64,000 nt of DNA from Bacillus sp. FJAT-44742 (GCF_002797315.1 NZ_KZ454936.1:743133-807132), one strand, 5' to 3'. Positions 18,706 to 26,533 are shown, counted from the first letter of the stretch. Notes: a model not told the origin generated them from the letters alone. Numbers and translations are program-made.

Positions 18706-18780
18706 TGGTTGGGATGGCAGGATTCGAACCTGCGCATCACGGAGTCAAAGTCCGATGCCTTACCGCTTGGCTACATCCCA
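18706..18780 (-). tRNA. tRNA-Gln (anticodon TTG)
   Basis: 75 nt including an encoded CCA. Acceptor stem TGGGATG/CATCCCA, D arm GCCAAGCGGTAAGGC, anticodon loop CTTTGAC (anticodon TTG, reading CAA/CAG), T arm GCAGG TTCGAAT CCTGC. The first anticodon-stem pair (27-43) is T-T rather than A-T, leaving four Watson-Crick pairs. Confidence 0.97.
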
Positions 18781-18792
18781 TCAACAGTTAGT

Positions 18793-18822
18793 ATTGTACT
18801 CAGTAAAAAAAAATCTATGCAA
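18793..18822 (-). promoter_or_regulatory. sigma-A promoter of tRNA-Gln
   Basis: On the minus strand TTGCAT (18822-18817), 18-bp spacer, TACAAT (18798-18793), placing the start about 6 nt upstream of the mature tRNA end. Confidence 0.6.
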
Positions 18823-18899
18823 TAATTTTAAAAAAAGAAAAGGAAAAACAAAAAAAGTGTCGAATGAATATACTCATCACTTATGAAAGGTTGTGTTAT

Positions 18900-19991
18900 A
18901 TGCCAAGTTTAGAACAAGACAGCATAGCTCTGCTGACAGATGCTGTGAATAGGAAAGCTTCAGATATTCACTTCCATCCACGTGAAAATGGAACGGCTGT
19001 TTTATTTCGTATTCAAGGAGATCTTCACTTTAGAACACATATCAGCCGCCGAAGAGCTGAAAGGCTGATCGCTCATTTCAAATTTATATCCGGCATGGAC
19101 ATTGGTGAACAGCGCCGTCCCCAAAATGGTGCCTTATTTTATTCTCAGCTATCGCCGCCTCATCATTTGCGCTTTTCCACACTTCCGACCCCCTATAGGG
19201 AAAGCTTAGTCATACGTCTTCTCCCGCAGGATACCAGCCTCTCTCTTTCCGAACTGTCATTATTTCCCCAGCCGATCACAATTCTAAAAAAACTTATTCA
19301 CCATCCTCATGGACTCCTTATTTTCACCGGTCCCACTGGTTCGGGGAAAACCACTACACTTTACTCCCTTCTTCATGAATTATATGAAAAAAAGCAGCCT
19401 ACGATTTTAACAATTGAGGATCCGATCGAGAAGAGAACAGATAAATTTCTGCAAATAGGAGTAAATCCAAAAGCTGGTATTACTTATGCAGAAGGATTGC
19501 GCTCTTCCTTACGTCATGACCCTGATATCATTATGATTGGCGAGATCAGAGATGAAGAGACAGCGGCAGCTGCCATTCGTGCTGCTTTGACTGGACACCT
19601 TGTTGTCAGCACGCTTCACAGCAGAGATAAGGTCGGAGCATTATTTCGCCTGCAGGATTTAGGCATTAATAAGCTTGACTTAAAAGAAACACTCCTTGGA
19701 GTTGTTTCCCAGCGACTTGTTAGAAAACAATGTATGTTTTGTCAGGAAAGCTGTTCTATTTATTGTCCACAATACATTCGAGGAGGAAGAACCGCTCTTT
19801 TTGATATCCTTGCCAACGAAGAGCTGGAGGGTGCTTTAGAGATGATGCCGAAAATAAACAATAAGCATATAAGAAATAAGCTTCCTGGTTACTTGTTAAA
19901 GGGAATAGCTCTTGGATATCTCCCTATTAATTCATGGAAAGATGGAGGTGATCAGGGGATTGAGACGGAAGAAGTGGAAAGGAAAAGATAA
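18900..19991 (+). CDS. comGA: competence pseudopilus assembly ATPase ComGA
   Basis: A 363-residue secretion-type (PulE/GspE) ATPase that powers assembly of the competence pseudopilus at the inner face of the membrane. Walker A GPTGSGKTTT is at about residues 143-152, the Asp box TILTIEDPIE and Walker B DPDIIMIGEIRDEETA follow, then the LVVSTLHSRD His box. A cysteine cluster (CMFC...C..YC) near residue 280-292 is typical of the family. GAAAGG precedes ATG 18900. First gene of comGA-GG; no clear ComK box pair was found upstream. Confidence 0.94.
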   Translation: MPSLEQDSIALLTDAVNRKASDIHFHPRENGTAVLFRIQGDLHFRTHISRRRAERLIAHFKFISGMDIGEQRRPQNGALFYSQLSPPHHLRFSTLPTPYRESLVIRLLPQDTSLSLSELSLFPQPITILKKLIHHPHGLLIFTGPTGSGKTTTLYSLLHELYEKKQPTILTIEDPIEKRTDKFLQIGVNPKAGITYAEGLRSSLRHDPDIIMIGEIRDEETAAAAIRAALTGHLVVSTLHSRDKVGALFRLQDLGINKLDLKETLLGVVSQRLVRKQCMFCQESCSIYCPQYIRGGRTALFDILANEELEGALEMMPKINNKHIRNKLPGYLLKGIALGYLPINSWKDGGDQGIETEEVERKR

Positions 19992-20994
19992 AGCAGCATA
20001 CTTACTTCAGCTTGGTCAGTTGATTGAACAGGGATACACACTTCCTGAAAGTATTACATTTTTAACCTATGAACAAACGGAAGAGGTTCAACTTCTCTGC
20101 AAGGAATGGATGAACTCGATAGCAGAAGGGTCTTCAGTTCATGAAAGTCTGCGTCTTCTGGATTATCCTGAAGATGTGCTTGCCTTCCTGTATTTTTCTG
20201 AGCATTACGGAAGCCTGGAAGAAGGCTTTAAAGGAGCTGGAAGGCTGTATAGTAAGAAAGAAGAAATAAAAGAGAAAGTGAGAATTTTATCCCGCTATCC
20301 AATTTTGTTAATTTGGATCTTATCGCTTTTGTGTATTATGATGGTTCATTATTTATTTCCTCAGTTTAACCTCCTTTTTTCTTCTATGGACATGGAATTT
20401 CCCCTCATTACCAGAGTTATGATCAAAGTAATGGAATTAGCTCCCCTGGCAGCCGGCAGTTTTGTGCTAACCTTATTTATTAGTTTCTTGTACTATATGA
20501 AAGTATTCAGACGCTTATCTCCTCACACTCAAATGGAAAAGGTGTACCGTATTCCTCTTCTTTCTCATTTTTTCCGCATGATTGTTACCTATTATTTCTC
20601 TTCTCAGTTAAGCAGCTTACTAAAGGGCGGTTTGACCATACATGATGCTTTAACTGTATTTGAAAGGCAGGATCACTTGTTTTTTTTCCAGGAAGAAGGA
20701 AGACAATTAAAAGAGAAATTAAAAGAAGGTATTGAGTTTCCAAAAGTGATTGATGAAAGGGGGTGGTTTCTCAAGGATCTGGTATTTGTGATCCACCATG
20801 GGCAAACATCTGGAAAGCTTGCTGAAGATCTTTATTTTTATCAGCAACGATTGATGGGGATGATCGAGAGCCTGATGAAAAATTGGGTTATGGCTCTTCA
20901 GCCTTCTCTGTTCTTGATCGTAGGTGCATTGGTCCTTGCTTTATTCTTATCAATTTTTCTTCCTATTTTCCAGTTGATGACTTCTCTAGCGTAA
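19960..20994 (+). CDS. comGB: competence membrane protein ComGB (TTG start)
   Basis: A 344-residue GspF-type polytopic protein with duplicated helical domains and three membrane segments (around residues 110-130, 160-180 and 315-340). It forms the membrane platform on which ComGA acts. The start is taken as TTG 19960 because GGAGGTGATC, a near-perfect anti-16S match, lies 8 nt upstream within comGA; no ATG is suitably placed. Overlaps comGA by 32 nt. Confidence 0.9.
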   Translation: MRRKKWKGKDKAAYLLQLGQLIEQGYTLPESITFLTYEQTEEVQLLCKEWMNSIAEGSSVHESLRLLDYPEDVLAFLYFSEHYGSLEEGFKGAGRLYSKKEEIKEKVRILSRYPILLIWILSLLCIMMVHYLFPQFNLLFSSMDMEFPLITRVMIKVMELAPLAAGSFVLTLFISFLYYMKVFRRLSPHTQMEKVYRIPLLSHFFRMIVTYYFSSQLSSLLKGGLTIHDALTVFERQDHLFFFQEEGRQLKEKLKEGIEFPKVIDERGWFLKDLVFVIHHGQTSGKLAEDLYFYQQRLMGMIESLMKNWVMALQPSLFLIVGALVLALFLSIFLPIFQLMTSLA

Positions 20995-21020
20995 AGCAAT
21001 TCTTAAAAGGAGGTGTGCGA

Positions 21021-21188
21021 ATGATCAGAAAAGAAGCCGGAAAAATCGAATGGGGAATTATTTTAGAGAAAATAAAAGACATTGAGATAAGAATGTCGCA
21101 GATGGAAACGAGTCAGCAAGAAGATGTAAAGTCTCTCGTAGAAATGGTCTGCTTTGAAAAAGTAAGAAAAACAGGAGGGATCGAATGA
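21021..21188 (+). CDS. extra 55-codon gene between comGB and comGC
   Basis: ATG 21021 is preceded by AAAAGGAGGTG, one of the strongest ribosome sites in the window, and the stop overlaps the comGC start (ATGA). The product is charged and helical, with no membrane segment and a MEMVCF-like single cysteine near the C-terminus (LVEMVCFEK). No family recognised. comGB and comGC are adjacent in B. subtilis, so the gene is additional there. Confidence 0.65.
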   Translation: MIRKEAGKIEWGIILEKIKDIEIRMSQMETSQQEDVKSLVEMVCFEKVRKTGGIE

Positions 21189-21496
21189 AACACGTAAAAA
21201 ATCAAAAAGGCTTCACATTGATTGAGATGATGATTGTATTGCTCATTATTACAGTCTTACTGTTAATTGCCGTTCCTAATATGGTCAAAAATAATTCTGT
21301 CGCCCAATCAAAAGGGTGCGAGGCGACGGTAGATCTGCTTCAAACTCAAGTAGCTACCTATGAAGTTGAACATGGAAATAGACCTTCTTCTTTAAATAAT
21401 CTACTCGAAGAGGGGTATGTAGACCGGATTACTTGTCCAGATGGTTCTCCTCTCACTTTGTCTAATGGTACTGTTGTAAGAAATGGCTCCTCGTAA
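21185..21496 (+). CDS. comGC: major competence pseudopilin ComGC
   Basis: A 103-residue type IV pilin-like protein; leader MKHVKNQKG is cut by the prepilin peptidase ComC before FTLIEMMIVLLIITVLLLIAVPN. Two cysteines (KGCEAT and ITCPDG) can form the intramolecular disulfide known for ComGC. It is the main subunit of the pseudopilus that brings DNA to the cell surface. Slightly overlaps comGD. Confidence 0.95.
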   Translation: MKHVKNQKGFTLIEMMIVLLIITVLLLIAVPNMVKNNSVAQSKGCEATVDLLQTQVATYEVEHGNRPSSLNNLLEEGYVDRITCPDGSPLTLSNGTVVRNGSS

Positions 21497-21941
21497 TTTC
21501 CCTCATGCAATAAACCAAAGAGGTCATACATTAATTGAAATGCTTTTGGTTCTATCGTTCCTTTCTATTGCTTTATCACTTCCTTTCTTATACTTTTCGA
21601 CTATTCAATCTTCGGTAAAAAGCTATGAATTTATTGAACAGCTAGAGCACGACTTACTCAGAGTGCAACAGACTGCTTTAGTAAAAGACAAAACAGTGCT
21701 TCTGCGTATTTATCCTCACCGAAATGAATATCAAATACAAACATACAATGAGGTCCTGGAAGTAAGATCTATCCCGGAAGACGTTCAGTTTACCTTCCAT
21801 ACGATAAATGCTGATGAAATCAGGTATTTAGCGAATGGTAATATTTACAAACCAGGAACTATTTTTCTTAGAGCAGGCGGTAAACAATACCGTATAGTAT
21901 TTTTGCTTGGAAGGGGGAGGTTTTATATTCAAGAATACTAA
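21483..21941 (+). CDS. comGD: minor pseudopilin ComGD
   Basis: A 152-residue prepilin with the processing motif QRG^HTLIEMLLVLSFLSIAL. This is a minor pilin of the competence pseudopilus. ATG 21483 overlaps the comGC end by 14 nt. Its length and the beta-rich C-terminal part fit ComGD. Confidence 0.88.
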   Translation: MAPRNFPHAINQRGHTLIEMLLVLSFLSIALSLPFLYFSTIQSSVKSYEFIEQLEHDLLRVQQTALVKDKTVLLRIYPHRNEYQIQTYNEVLEVRSIPEDVQFTFHTINADEIRYLANGNIYKPGTIFLRAGGKQYRIVFLLGRGRFYIQEY

Positions 21942-22257
21942 TGGCTTTACATTAATAGAGGTTGTAGGGGCCTTAAGCATCATTACAGTAATCGCAGCTG
22001 TTCTTGTCCCTATTTATACTCTTATTCAGACAGAGAGACAAGTGATCGTCCAGGAAAGAGCAGCACTCTCTATACTTGAGGAAGAAATGTATTTTCTTGA
22101 TAATGCAGCCTCTACTTATGATCAAGAAAAAACAAGGTGGCGGGGGGATAATGAATTTTTCATTGAGACAAAAGAAGGAAAAGACTGGAACGAAATTTGT
22201 ATCAGTTGGCTAAATGTAAAACAGAGGCCAGGTGAGCATTGTGCCTATTTTAAATAA
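21907..22257 (+). CDS. comGE: minor pseudopilin ComGE, start codon uncertain
   Basis: A prepilin with NG^FTLIEVVGALSIITVIAAVLVP. TTG 21907 has no ribosome site, whereas AAGGGGGAGG at 21911-21920 would serve a non-standard ATA at 21925, giving a 7-residue leader. The end at 22255-22257 overlaps comGF. Judged ComGE by position, size and the weakly conserved C-terminal cysteines (EICISW, EHCAYF). Confidence 0.8.
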   Translation: MEGGGFIFKNTNGFTLIEVVGALSIITVIAAVLVPIYTLIQTERQVIVQERAALSILEEEMYFLDNAASTYDQEKTRWRGDNEFFIETKEGKDWNEICISWLNVKQRPGEHCAYFK

Positions 22258-22702
22258 AGGATTTACTTTAATAGAGACATTGATAAGTCTTGTGATTGTA
22301 ACAACCATCGCTGCCTTTCTTCCCCTGGCTATTTCTTCCTTGGACGGTACCGGCTCTATTGAAAGAATGAAAAGTGAACAGGAGAAAAATATTTTTTTTC
22401 AGCAACTGCGACTTGATACAAAATATACTGGCACGATAACTACTGGAATACAAAGAATTGAACTTGAAGAAGAAACAGATATAATCACCTATGAACTAAT
22501 AGGAACCAATATTGTACGAAAGGTCAATCAAAAGGGGTATGAGATTGTCCTTCAACATGTTTCTGACTTTGAAGCTGAAATGGTTGGAGACGGGGCAAAA
22601 GTCGTAGTTACAGCAGAAAGCGGCGTTTCCGGCTTTGTTCATATTGGACCCTCTCAGTTTGAGAAGGGAGTGCATGAAGGATGGATCAGCAGGGCGCAGT
22701 AA
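22241..22702 (+). CDS. comGF: minor pseudopilin ComGF
   Basis: A 153-residue prepilin-like protein with leader NKG^FTLIETLISLVIVTTIAAFLP. GTG 22241 has AGGTGAG 5 nt upstream; GTG 22232 is an alternative 3 codons earlier. The C-terminal part is beta-rich as in ComGF. Overlaps comGE by 17 nt and comGG by 22 nt. Confidence 0.85.
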   Translation: MPILNKGFTLIETLISLVIVTTIAAFLPLAISSLDGTGSIERMKSEQEKNIFFQQLRLDTKYTGTITTGIQRIELEEETDIITYELIGTNIVRKVNQKGYEIVLQHVSDFEAEMVGDGAKVVVTAESGVSGFVHIGPSQFEKGVHEGWISRAQ

Positions 22703-23034
22703 TGCCAGCCGTATTATTCTTCTCTCTTTTGCTGGGAGGGATGATTGTACATCACCTGTTGTTATTTGGAAATGAGAAAATGATGATGAAAGAGACAGGC
22801 TCCTCGTTTTTACTTGACCGAATGATTATAGAAGGAGAAAGGGACTGGTGGGAAGAGTGGGACCCAAAGCAGAAAGTGGTACAAAAAACAATCTCTTACC
22901 CTGCAGGCAGTATCACGTATGAAAGCACTGAGCTTACCTCTACTCTTGTCCATGTTCGCTGGGTTGCAAAAATAGACAGCGGTCAGGAACGTCAGCACTA
23001 TGTATTTTATCACTTGCCTGGTACGGAGCCGTAA
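22681..23034 (+). CDS. comGG: competence protein ComGG
   Basis: A 117-residue protein with an N-terminal membrane segment (MPAVLFFSLLLGGMIVHHLLL), lacking the full prepilin motif like other ComGG proteins. Last gene of the operon, closed by a strong terminator shared with the opposing rsbR-like gene. Identification rests on position, size and N-terminal structure. Confidence 0.8.
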   Translation: MDQQGAVMPAVLFFSLLLGGMIVHHLLLFGNEKMMMKETGSSFLLDRMIIEGERDWWEEWDPKQKVVQKTISYPAGSITYESTELTSTLVHVRWVAKIDSGQERQHYVFYHLPGTEP

Positions 23035-23040
23035 AAACTG

Positions 23041-23080
23041 ATAAACTGTGCCCCTCCTTAAGAGGCACAGTTTATTTTTA
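23041..23080. terminator. bidirectional terminator between comGG and the RsbR-like gene
   Basis: Perfect 12-bp stem ATAAACTGTGCC / GGCACAGTTTAT followed by T-rich sequence. Confidence 0.85.
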
Positions 23081-23908
23081 TTTCTTCTTATCTTCTAACA
23101 ACGTGAACACTGCTTGTTTTAAATGAGCATAGGTTGTTAAGCCGTTAAACTTAATCCCAAGATGGACTGCAGTCTGGGCTATTTCTGGCCTGATTCCTGT
23201 AATAATTGTTTCTATACCGAGTATGGTGAGAGTTTTATGAAGCTGGAAAATTTCATGGGCAACCATCGTATCCATAAATGGAACACCAGAAACATCAATA
23301 ATTAAATGCTCAATTTCCAGGTCAGAACTTTTCTTTAAAGCTTGTTCCTGAATAATTTTTGCTCGATATGTATCGATTTCCCCAATAATAGGGAGAACCC
23401 CTATACTATCTGATATTGGTATAATGGGTACACTCAAATCCAAAATGACCTGCTGTTGAGCTTCTGTTTTTTCTGTGTCAAAATCCTGGTACTTGCGAAT
23501 AAAAAGTTCTGCTGCTTCATCAAGTGTTTGATCCAGCCTCTGTATCCAAGTCAGCACTTCTATTGGTGAAAGCTCAGAGGAATAAACAGACACAAAGTCT
23601 TGAACCTTCTTATTCATAAGCATACGAAAGGTTTTAAACTTCTGAAGGGAGTGATTTAAGGGTGTTCCTAATTTAATCCTTTTAGCGGCAGTACGCTCAG
23701 TCCAGTCTTTAAAATTGGTTTCTTCAAGCAGTCCTTGGCTCGCTGTACGTACAAATTCTTCATCATTTTTATAAAAATCCTTTTCTTGATTAGAAAATAT
23801 CTCCCCTGTACCAGACTTTTTACTGGCAATCTGCTGCCATTCAGTCACAATGTTTCCTGCATGATTCTCTAAATATTCCTGAAGGGCTTCTATATTCGTC
23901 GTATTCAT
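23078..23908 (-). CDS. RsbR-type STAS-domain stressosome protein
   Basis: A 276-residue protein: an all-helical N-terminal sensor region (about 1-150, non-heme-globin-like as in RsbR) and a C-terminal STAS domain (about 155-270). The STAS core contains IIDVSGVPFMDTMVAHEIFQ and TGIRPEIAQT, matching the two phosphorylatable-threonine regions of RsbR paralogs in the sigma-B stressosome. No RsbS or RsbT is beside it, as is usual for scattered RsbR paralogs. GAGGTGAGG precedes ATG 23908. It is part of a block absent between comGG and yqzE in B. subtilis. Confidence 0.85.
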   Translation of the reverse strand: MNTTNIEALQEYLENHAGNIVTEWQQIASKKSGTGEIFSNQEKDFYKNDEEFVRTASQGLLEETNFKDWTERTAAKRIKLGTPLNHSLQKFKTFRMLMNKKVQDFVSVYSSELSPIEVLTWIQRLDQTLDEAAELFIRKYQDFDTEKTEAQQQVILDLSVPIIPISDSIGVLPIIGEIDTYRAKIIQEQALKKSSDLEIEHLIIDVSGVPFMDTMVAHEIFQLHKTLTILGIETIITGIRPEIAQTAVHLGIKFNGLTTYAHLKQAVFTLLEDKKK

Positions 23909-24420
23909 GTCCTCACCTCTAGCTTATGATCCAACTCCACTGTAAAACATATAATCCTATACGTGTGTGCTTACTTTGAGAACAAAATCGCTTAGAACGT
24001 GTATTGAGTTTCTGAAGGTAAGCTAAAAGACAGTGAATAAAGAATAAACAGCCCCCAGCAAAGATGCATGGGGCCCTATCAATAATCTTTCTTCACTGCG
24101 ATCCTAAAAATAACACAAGTATAATTACTTTCTTTACCCATAATCTACTTTCTGGAAACATGAAAAATGTGATAAAATGTGTAATATATCTCAGCGTTAA
24201 CGTAATGAAGTATACAACGAAGGAAAAACATATTGAAATATATTGTCGAATTATGCATAATACAAATAATGAAAGAATTAACATTTTTTATGGGATAACA
24301 TAAGCTGACTTTTTCTAATGGAAAGGGCTGCTTTACGGAATAGGAAAGTCGAAAAAGACATAGGCATAAATAAGGCATCATTAGTGCTGGCAAAGAAAGC
24401 CGGATGGGAGAGGGACATGG
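23909..24420. other. 512-bp intergenic region between the RsbR-like and SprT-like genes
   Basis: AT-rich; no gene supported. A GCCCC...GGGGC hairpin lies at about 24051-24072, T-rich when read on the minus strand, and could end a minus-strand transcript. The 79-codon ORF at 24064-24303 lacks a ribosome site and protein-like composition. Confidence 0.5.
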
Positions 24421-24840
24421 ATGGTAAAGGACGGTAATTTAAGTCTCGAAGAGCTTTATGAGCACGCAAACAGGCTGTGCATGGAGCATTGGGGGATAAC
24501 ATATACAGGAAGAATTGAACTTGTTAGTAGAAACTGGGCAGCAAGAAATGGTTGTTTTATTTATGACAGAGGGACAGAAGAGCGTTTTATCCGAATGAGC
24601 AAGAAAAGAAACAGCGGAAGGAAAAAAGAAGAGGTGCTTGCTACTCTTCTCCATGAGCTGGTTCATTGGCGTCTCCATTCCCAGGGGCTTCCTGCCAGGG
24701 ACAGCGATGAAGAATTTGTGCGGGAATGCCTGCGTGTAGGTGCCAGCATCAGTTTAACGCAAGCGGCCCAGGATGCAGTAAAAAGGTTTAAAGAAGAAGC
24801 TGAAAAAGCAGCAGAAGCAAAGGCTGTGATTGAGAGTTAG
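24421..24840 (+). CDS. SprT-like zinc metalloprotease-type protein
   Basis: A 139-residue protein with the zinc-binding helix LLHELVHWRLHSQG (about residues 79-92) and a downstream conserved EEFVRECLRVGA, resembling SprT-like/WSS1 domains. GGGAGAGGG precedes ATG 24421 closely. The C-terminus is an alanine/glutamate-rich helix. SprT-like proteins act on DNA-protein crosslinks in eukaryotes; the role of bacterial ones is unclear. It is additional to the normal comGG-yqzE neighbourhood, so a transferred gene is possible. Confidence 0.7.
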   Translation: MVKDGNLSLEELYEHANRLCMEHWGITYTGRIELVSRNWAARNGCFIYDRGTEERFIRMSKKRNSGRKKEEVLATLLHELVHWRLHSQGLPARDSDEEFVRECLRVGASISLTQAAQDAVKRFKEEAEKAAEAKAVIES

Positions 24841-24859
24841 GATTAGAGTAAAAAGGAAA

Positions 24860-24878
24860 CTGAGACAAATGGTCTCAG
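24860..24878. repeat. short hairpin
   Basis: CTGAGAC / GTCTCAG perfect 7-bp stem without T tract; first of three successive hairpins. Confidence 0.5.
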
Positions 24879-24887
24879 CTAAGTAGA

Positions 24888-24931
24888 TAAGGCTCCAATT
24901 ATCAAATGATGATAATTGGAGCCTTATTTTT
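24888..24931 (+). terminator. strong terminator after the SprT-like gene
   Basis: Perfect 17-bp stem with left arm TAAGGCTCCAATTATCA, 5-nt loop, then five T. Confidence 0.85.
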
Positions 24932-24958
24932 AGACCAACGGGACGATCTTCGCTGGTT

Positions 24959-24986
24959 AGCTGGGTTTTGTCCCAGCTTTTTTTGT
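24959..24986 (+). terminator. second terminator-like hairpin
   Basis: AGCTGGG / CCCAGCT stem with a 6-nt loop followed by about eight T. No gene lies between this and the preceding terminator. Confidence 0.75.
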
Positions 24987-25076
24987 GTTTTTATGAGAAA
25001 GACACTTCCTTACATATTATAAAACTGAGTAAAGTTCTCTTACTTTGACCAGAATAAAAAGACAGGAGGGATAACC

Positions 25077-25277
25077 ATGCAGCCTAACCCGTTTATTCAG
25101 TATCTTATTGAACGTTTTGTAGAAGCAATCGAAGAACCGGAAGACACGAGGAAACAAAGAAAGATAAAGAGGAAGGAAGAAAGGCCCCCACTGCTGTTTC
25201 GCTGGTTTGGCCTTTTGCCTACAGCCATAAAGGTGACTTTTCAGAAACAAAAAAGGCGTTTAAGAAGAACCACATAA
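25077..25277 (+). CDS. yqzE: YqzE family protein
   Basis: A 66-residue basic protein (FIQYLIERFVEAIEEPEDTRKQRKIKRKEERPPLLFRWFGLLP), matching the YqzE family found downstream of comGG in Bacillus. AGGAGGG precedes ATG 25077. The conserved FxxYL...P...R...PP...RWFG layout is visible. Function unknown; a link to competence is suggested only by its place in B. subtilis. Confidence 0.82.
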   Translation: MQPNPFIQYLIERFVEAIEEPEDTRKQRKIKRKEERPPLLFRWFGLLPTAIKVTFQKQKRRLRRTT

Positions 25278-25344
25278 ATATTGTGTCATAGAGCGTAGAC
25301 GAACAATAGACCCTAATAAAAAGAAAAGCATTTATTCCTTACGG

Positions 25345-25376
25345 AAGCTGTATTATAATAGATCAGTATACAGCTT
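25345..25376. promoter_or_regulatory. inverted repeat around the -10 box of the HTH regulator gene
   Basis: AAGCTGTAT (25345-25353) and ATACAGCTT (25368-25376) are perfect 9-bp arms 14 bp apart that flank TATAAT (25354-25359). The position suggests an autoregulatory operator. Confidence 0.45.
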
Positions 25377-25397
25377 TCAGGCGAGGAGGGAATGCCT

Positions 25398-26105
25398 ATG
25401 GAACAAAATACATTGAAAGTTACTAGTGTCCTGGCAGATCCTACACGTTTTTCAATTTACCAATACGTTGCAAAGCAGCACCGGGAAGTTACTGTACAAG
25501 AAGTGGCAGAGGTTTTTGACATTCATGTAAACGTAGCCAGACTTCACCTTACAAAGTTAGAAAGTGTGTCCCTGCTTGTATCTGAGACAAAAAAGACGGG
25601 CAAGGGCGGCAGACCGAGCCGTTGTTATTATATTTCGGATCAAGGTGTTCACATACAGTTTCCATTTCGGGATTATCACCGGCTGGCTGTCTTGGCGATG
25701 GAGTCTCTGGCTTCGTTTGGAGAAGAAGGGCAGCTTGCATTAAATCGTCTCGGGCACTCTTTTGGAAAAGAAGCAGTTCTTTCCTATTTAAAGGAAACAA
25801 ATTCAATTGGGGAGTCACTGGACGTTTCAGAGAAGATGGATGTCGTGGAGATGGTGGCTGCACAGCAGGGGTTAAATCCTGAACTGTCGTATGATGCTGA
25901 AGAAAAAGTGATTCACTTTCAAATTTATAACTGTCCGTTTAAAGAATTGCTGCCTTCACATTCCGGTTCCCTGTGCAAGATGCATCATGCCTTAATGAAA
26001 GGCATGTTTGAAGGGGTGTTTCAAGACGTCAGCTTTACAGAGCAATCTTTAATGGATGGGAGCAGAAATTCTTCATGCTCCTATACTGCAGTCCAATTAA
26101 GTTGA
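25398..26105 (+). CDS. HTH transcriptional regulator with SufR-like cysteine region
   Basis: A 235-residue protein with an N-terminal winged HTH (VQEVAEVFDIHVNVARLHLTKLESVSLLVSE...RPSRCYYIS) of the ArsR/SufR kind. The C-terminal part contains NCPFKELL, then LCKMHH 15 residues later, and a last SSCSY. This cysteine arrangement is reminiscent of Fe-S-binding SufR. ATG 25398 has GAGGAGGG 7 nt upstream, whereas ATG 25392 is too close to it. What it controls is unknown; its own promoter carries an inverted repeat. It is not cotranscribed with clear partners. Confidence 0.75.
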   Translation: MEQNTLKVTSVLADPTRFSIYQYVAKQHREVTVQEVAEVFDIHVNVARLHLTKLESVSLLVSETKKTGKGGRPSRCYYISDQGVHIQFPFRDYHRLAVLAMESLASFGEEGQLALNRLGHSFGKEAVLSYLKETNSIGESLDVSEKMDVVEMVAAQQGLNPELSYDAEEKVIHFQIYNCPFKELLPSHSGSLCKMHHALMKGMFEGVFQDVSFTEQSLMDGSRNSSCSYTAVQLS

Positions 26106-26144
26106 ACATTGTGTTAACATAGAAAGGAAAGATGACCTTAAGCA

Positions 26145-26173
26145 TTTACAAGCATAACCACCCTCTATATAAT
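26145..26173 (+). promoter_or_regulatory. sigma-A promoter of the DUF2626 gene
   Basis: TTTACA (26145-26150), 17-bp spacer, TATAAT (26168-26173); leaves a leader of about 108 nt before ATG 26288. Confidence 0.65.
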
Positions 26174-26287
26174 AGGGGTAGTATGGTTTAAGGCCTTATG
26201 TCTATTTTATCGCTTTTTCTGTCTGCTTTTTTTTGTCTAATAATGTGAAGCAGAAAATGACATCCGTAGAAGAGGGGGGAAAAGTAA

Positions 26288-26533
26288 ATGGATCGCATGT
26301 ATCGAATGATTAGTTTTTGGACTGGTATTTTCGCTGTCTTGTTTTTCGTAGGGGACATGTTTAACATGGCGCTATTGTTCTTTGCACAAACAGCTGCGTT
26401 CTTGGCTTTAGGGTATATGAAATTGACAGAACGCATGTATATTTATATCTTTGGCGCTTACTTAACTTTATTTATGGTAGGTTTCACATACTACACAACT
26501 TTCTTGATGGTTCCAGAATTCGGGGGTCACTAA
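26288..26533 (+). CDS. yqgY: DUF2626 family membrane protein (YqgY-like)
   Basis: An 81-residue protein with two or three membrane segments and the conserved MDRMYRMISFWTGIFAV start of the Bacillaceae DUF2626 family. AGAGGGGGG precedes ATG 26288. Position close to yqgX agrees with yqgY of B. subtilis. Function unknown. Monocistronic, with terminator. Confidence 0.82.
   Translation: MDRMYRMISFWTGIFAVLFFVGDMFNMALLFFAQTAAFLALGYMKLTERMYIYIFGAYLTLFMVGFTYYTTFLMVPEFGGH

Noticed and set aside
18781-18899. ComK-box (AAAA-N5-TTTT pairs) upstream of comGA
   Set aside because: A-rich and T-rich tracts exist, but no pair with the required spacing could be placed.
24064-24303. 79-codon ORF between the RsbR-like and SprT-like genes
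   Set aside because: No ribosome site, AT-driven composition, and a hairpin across its start; no protein features.
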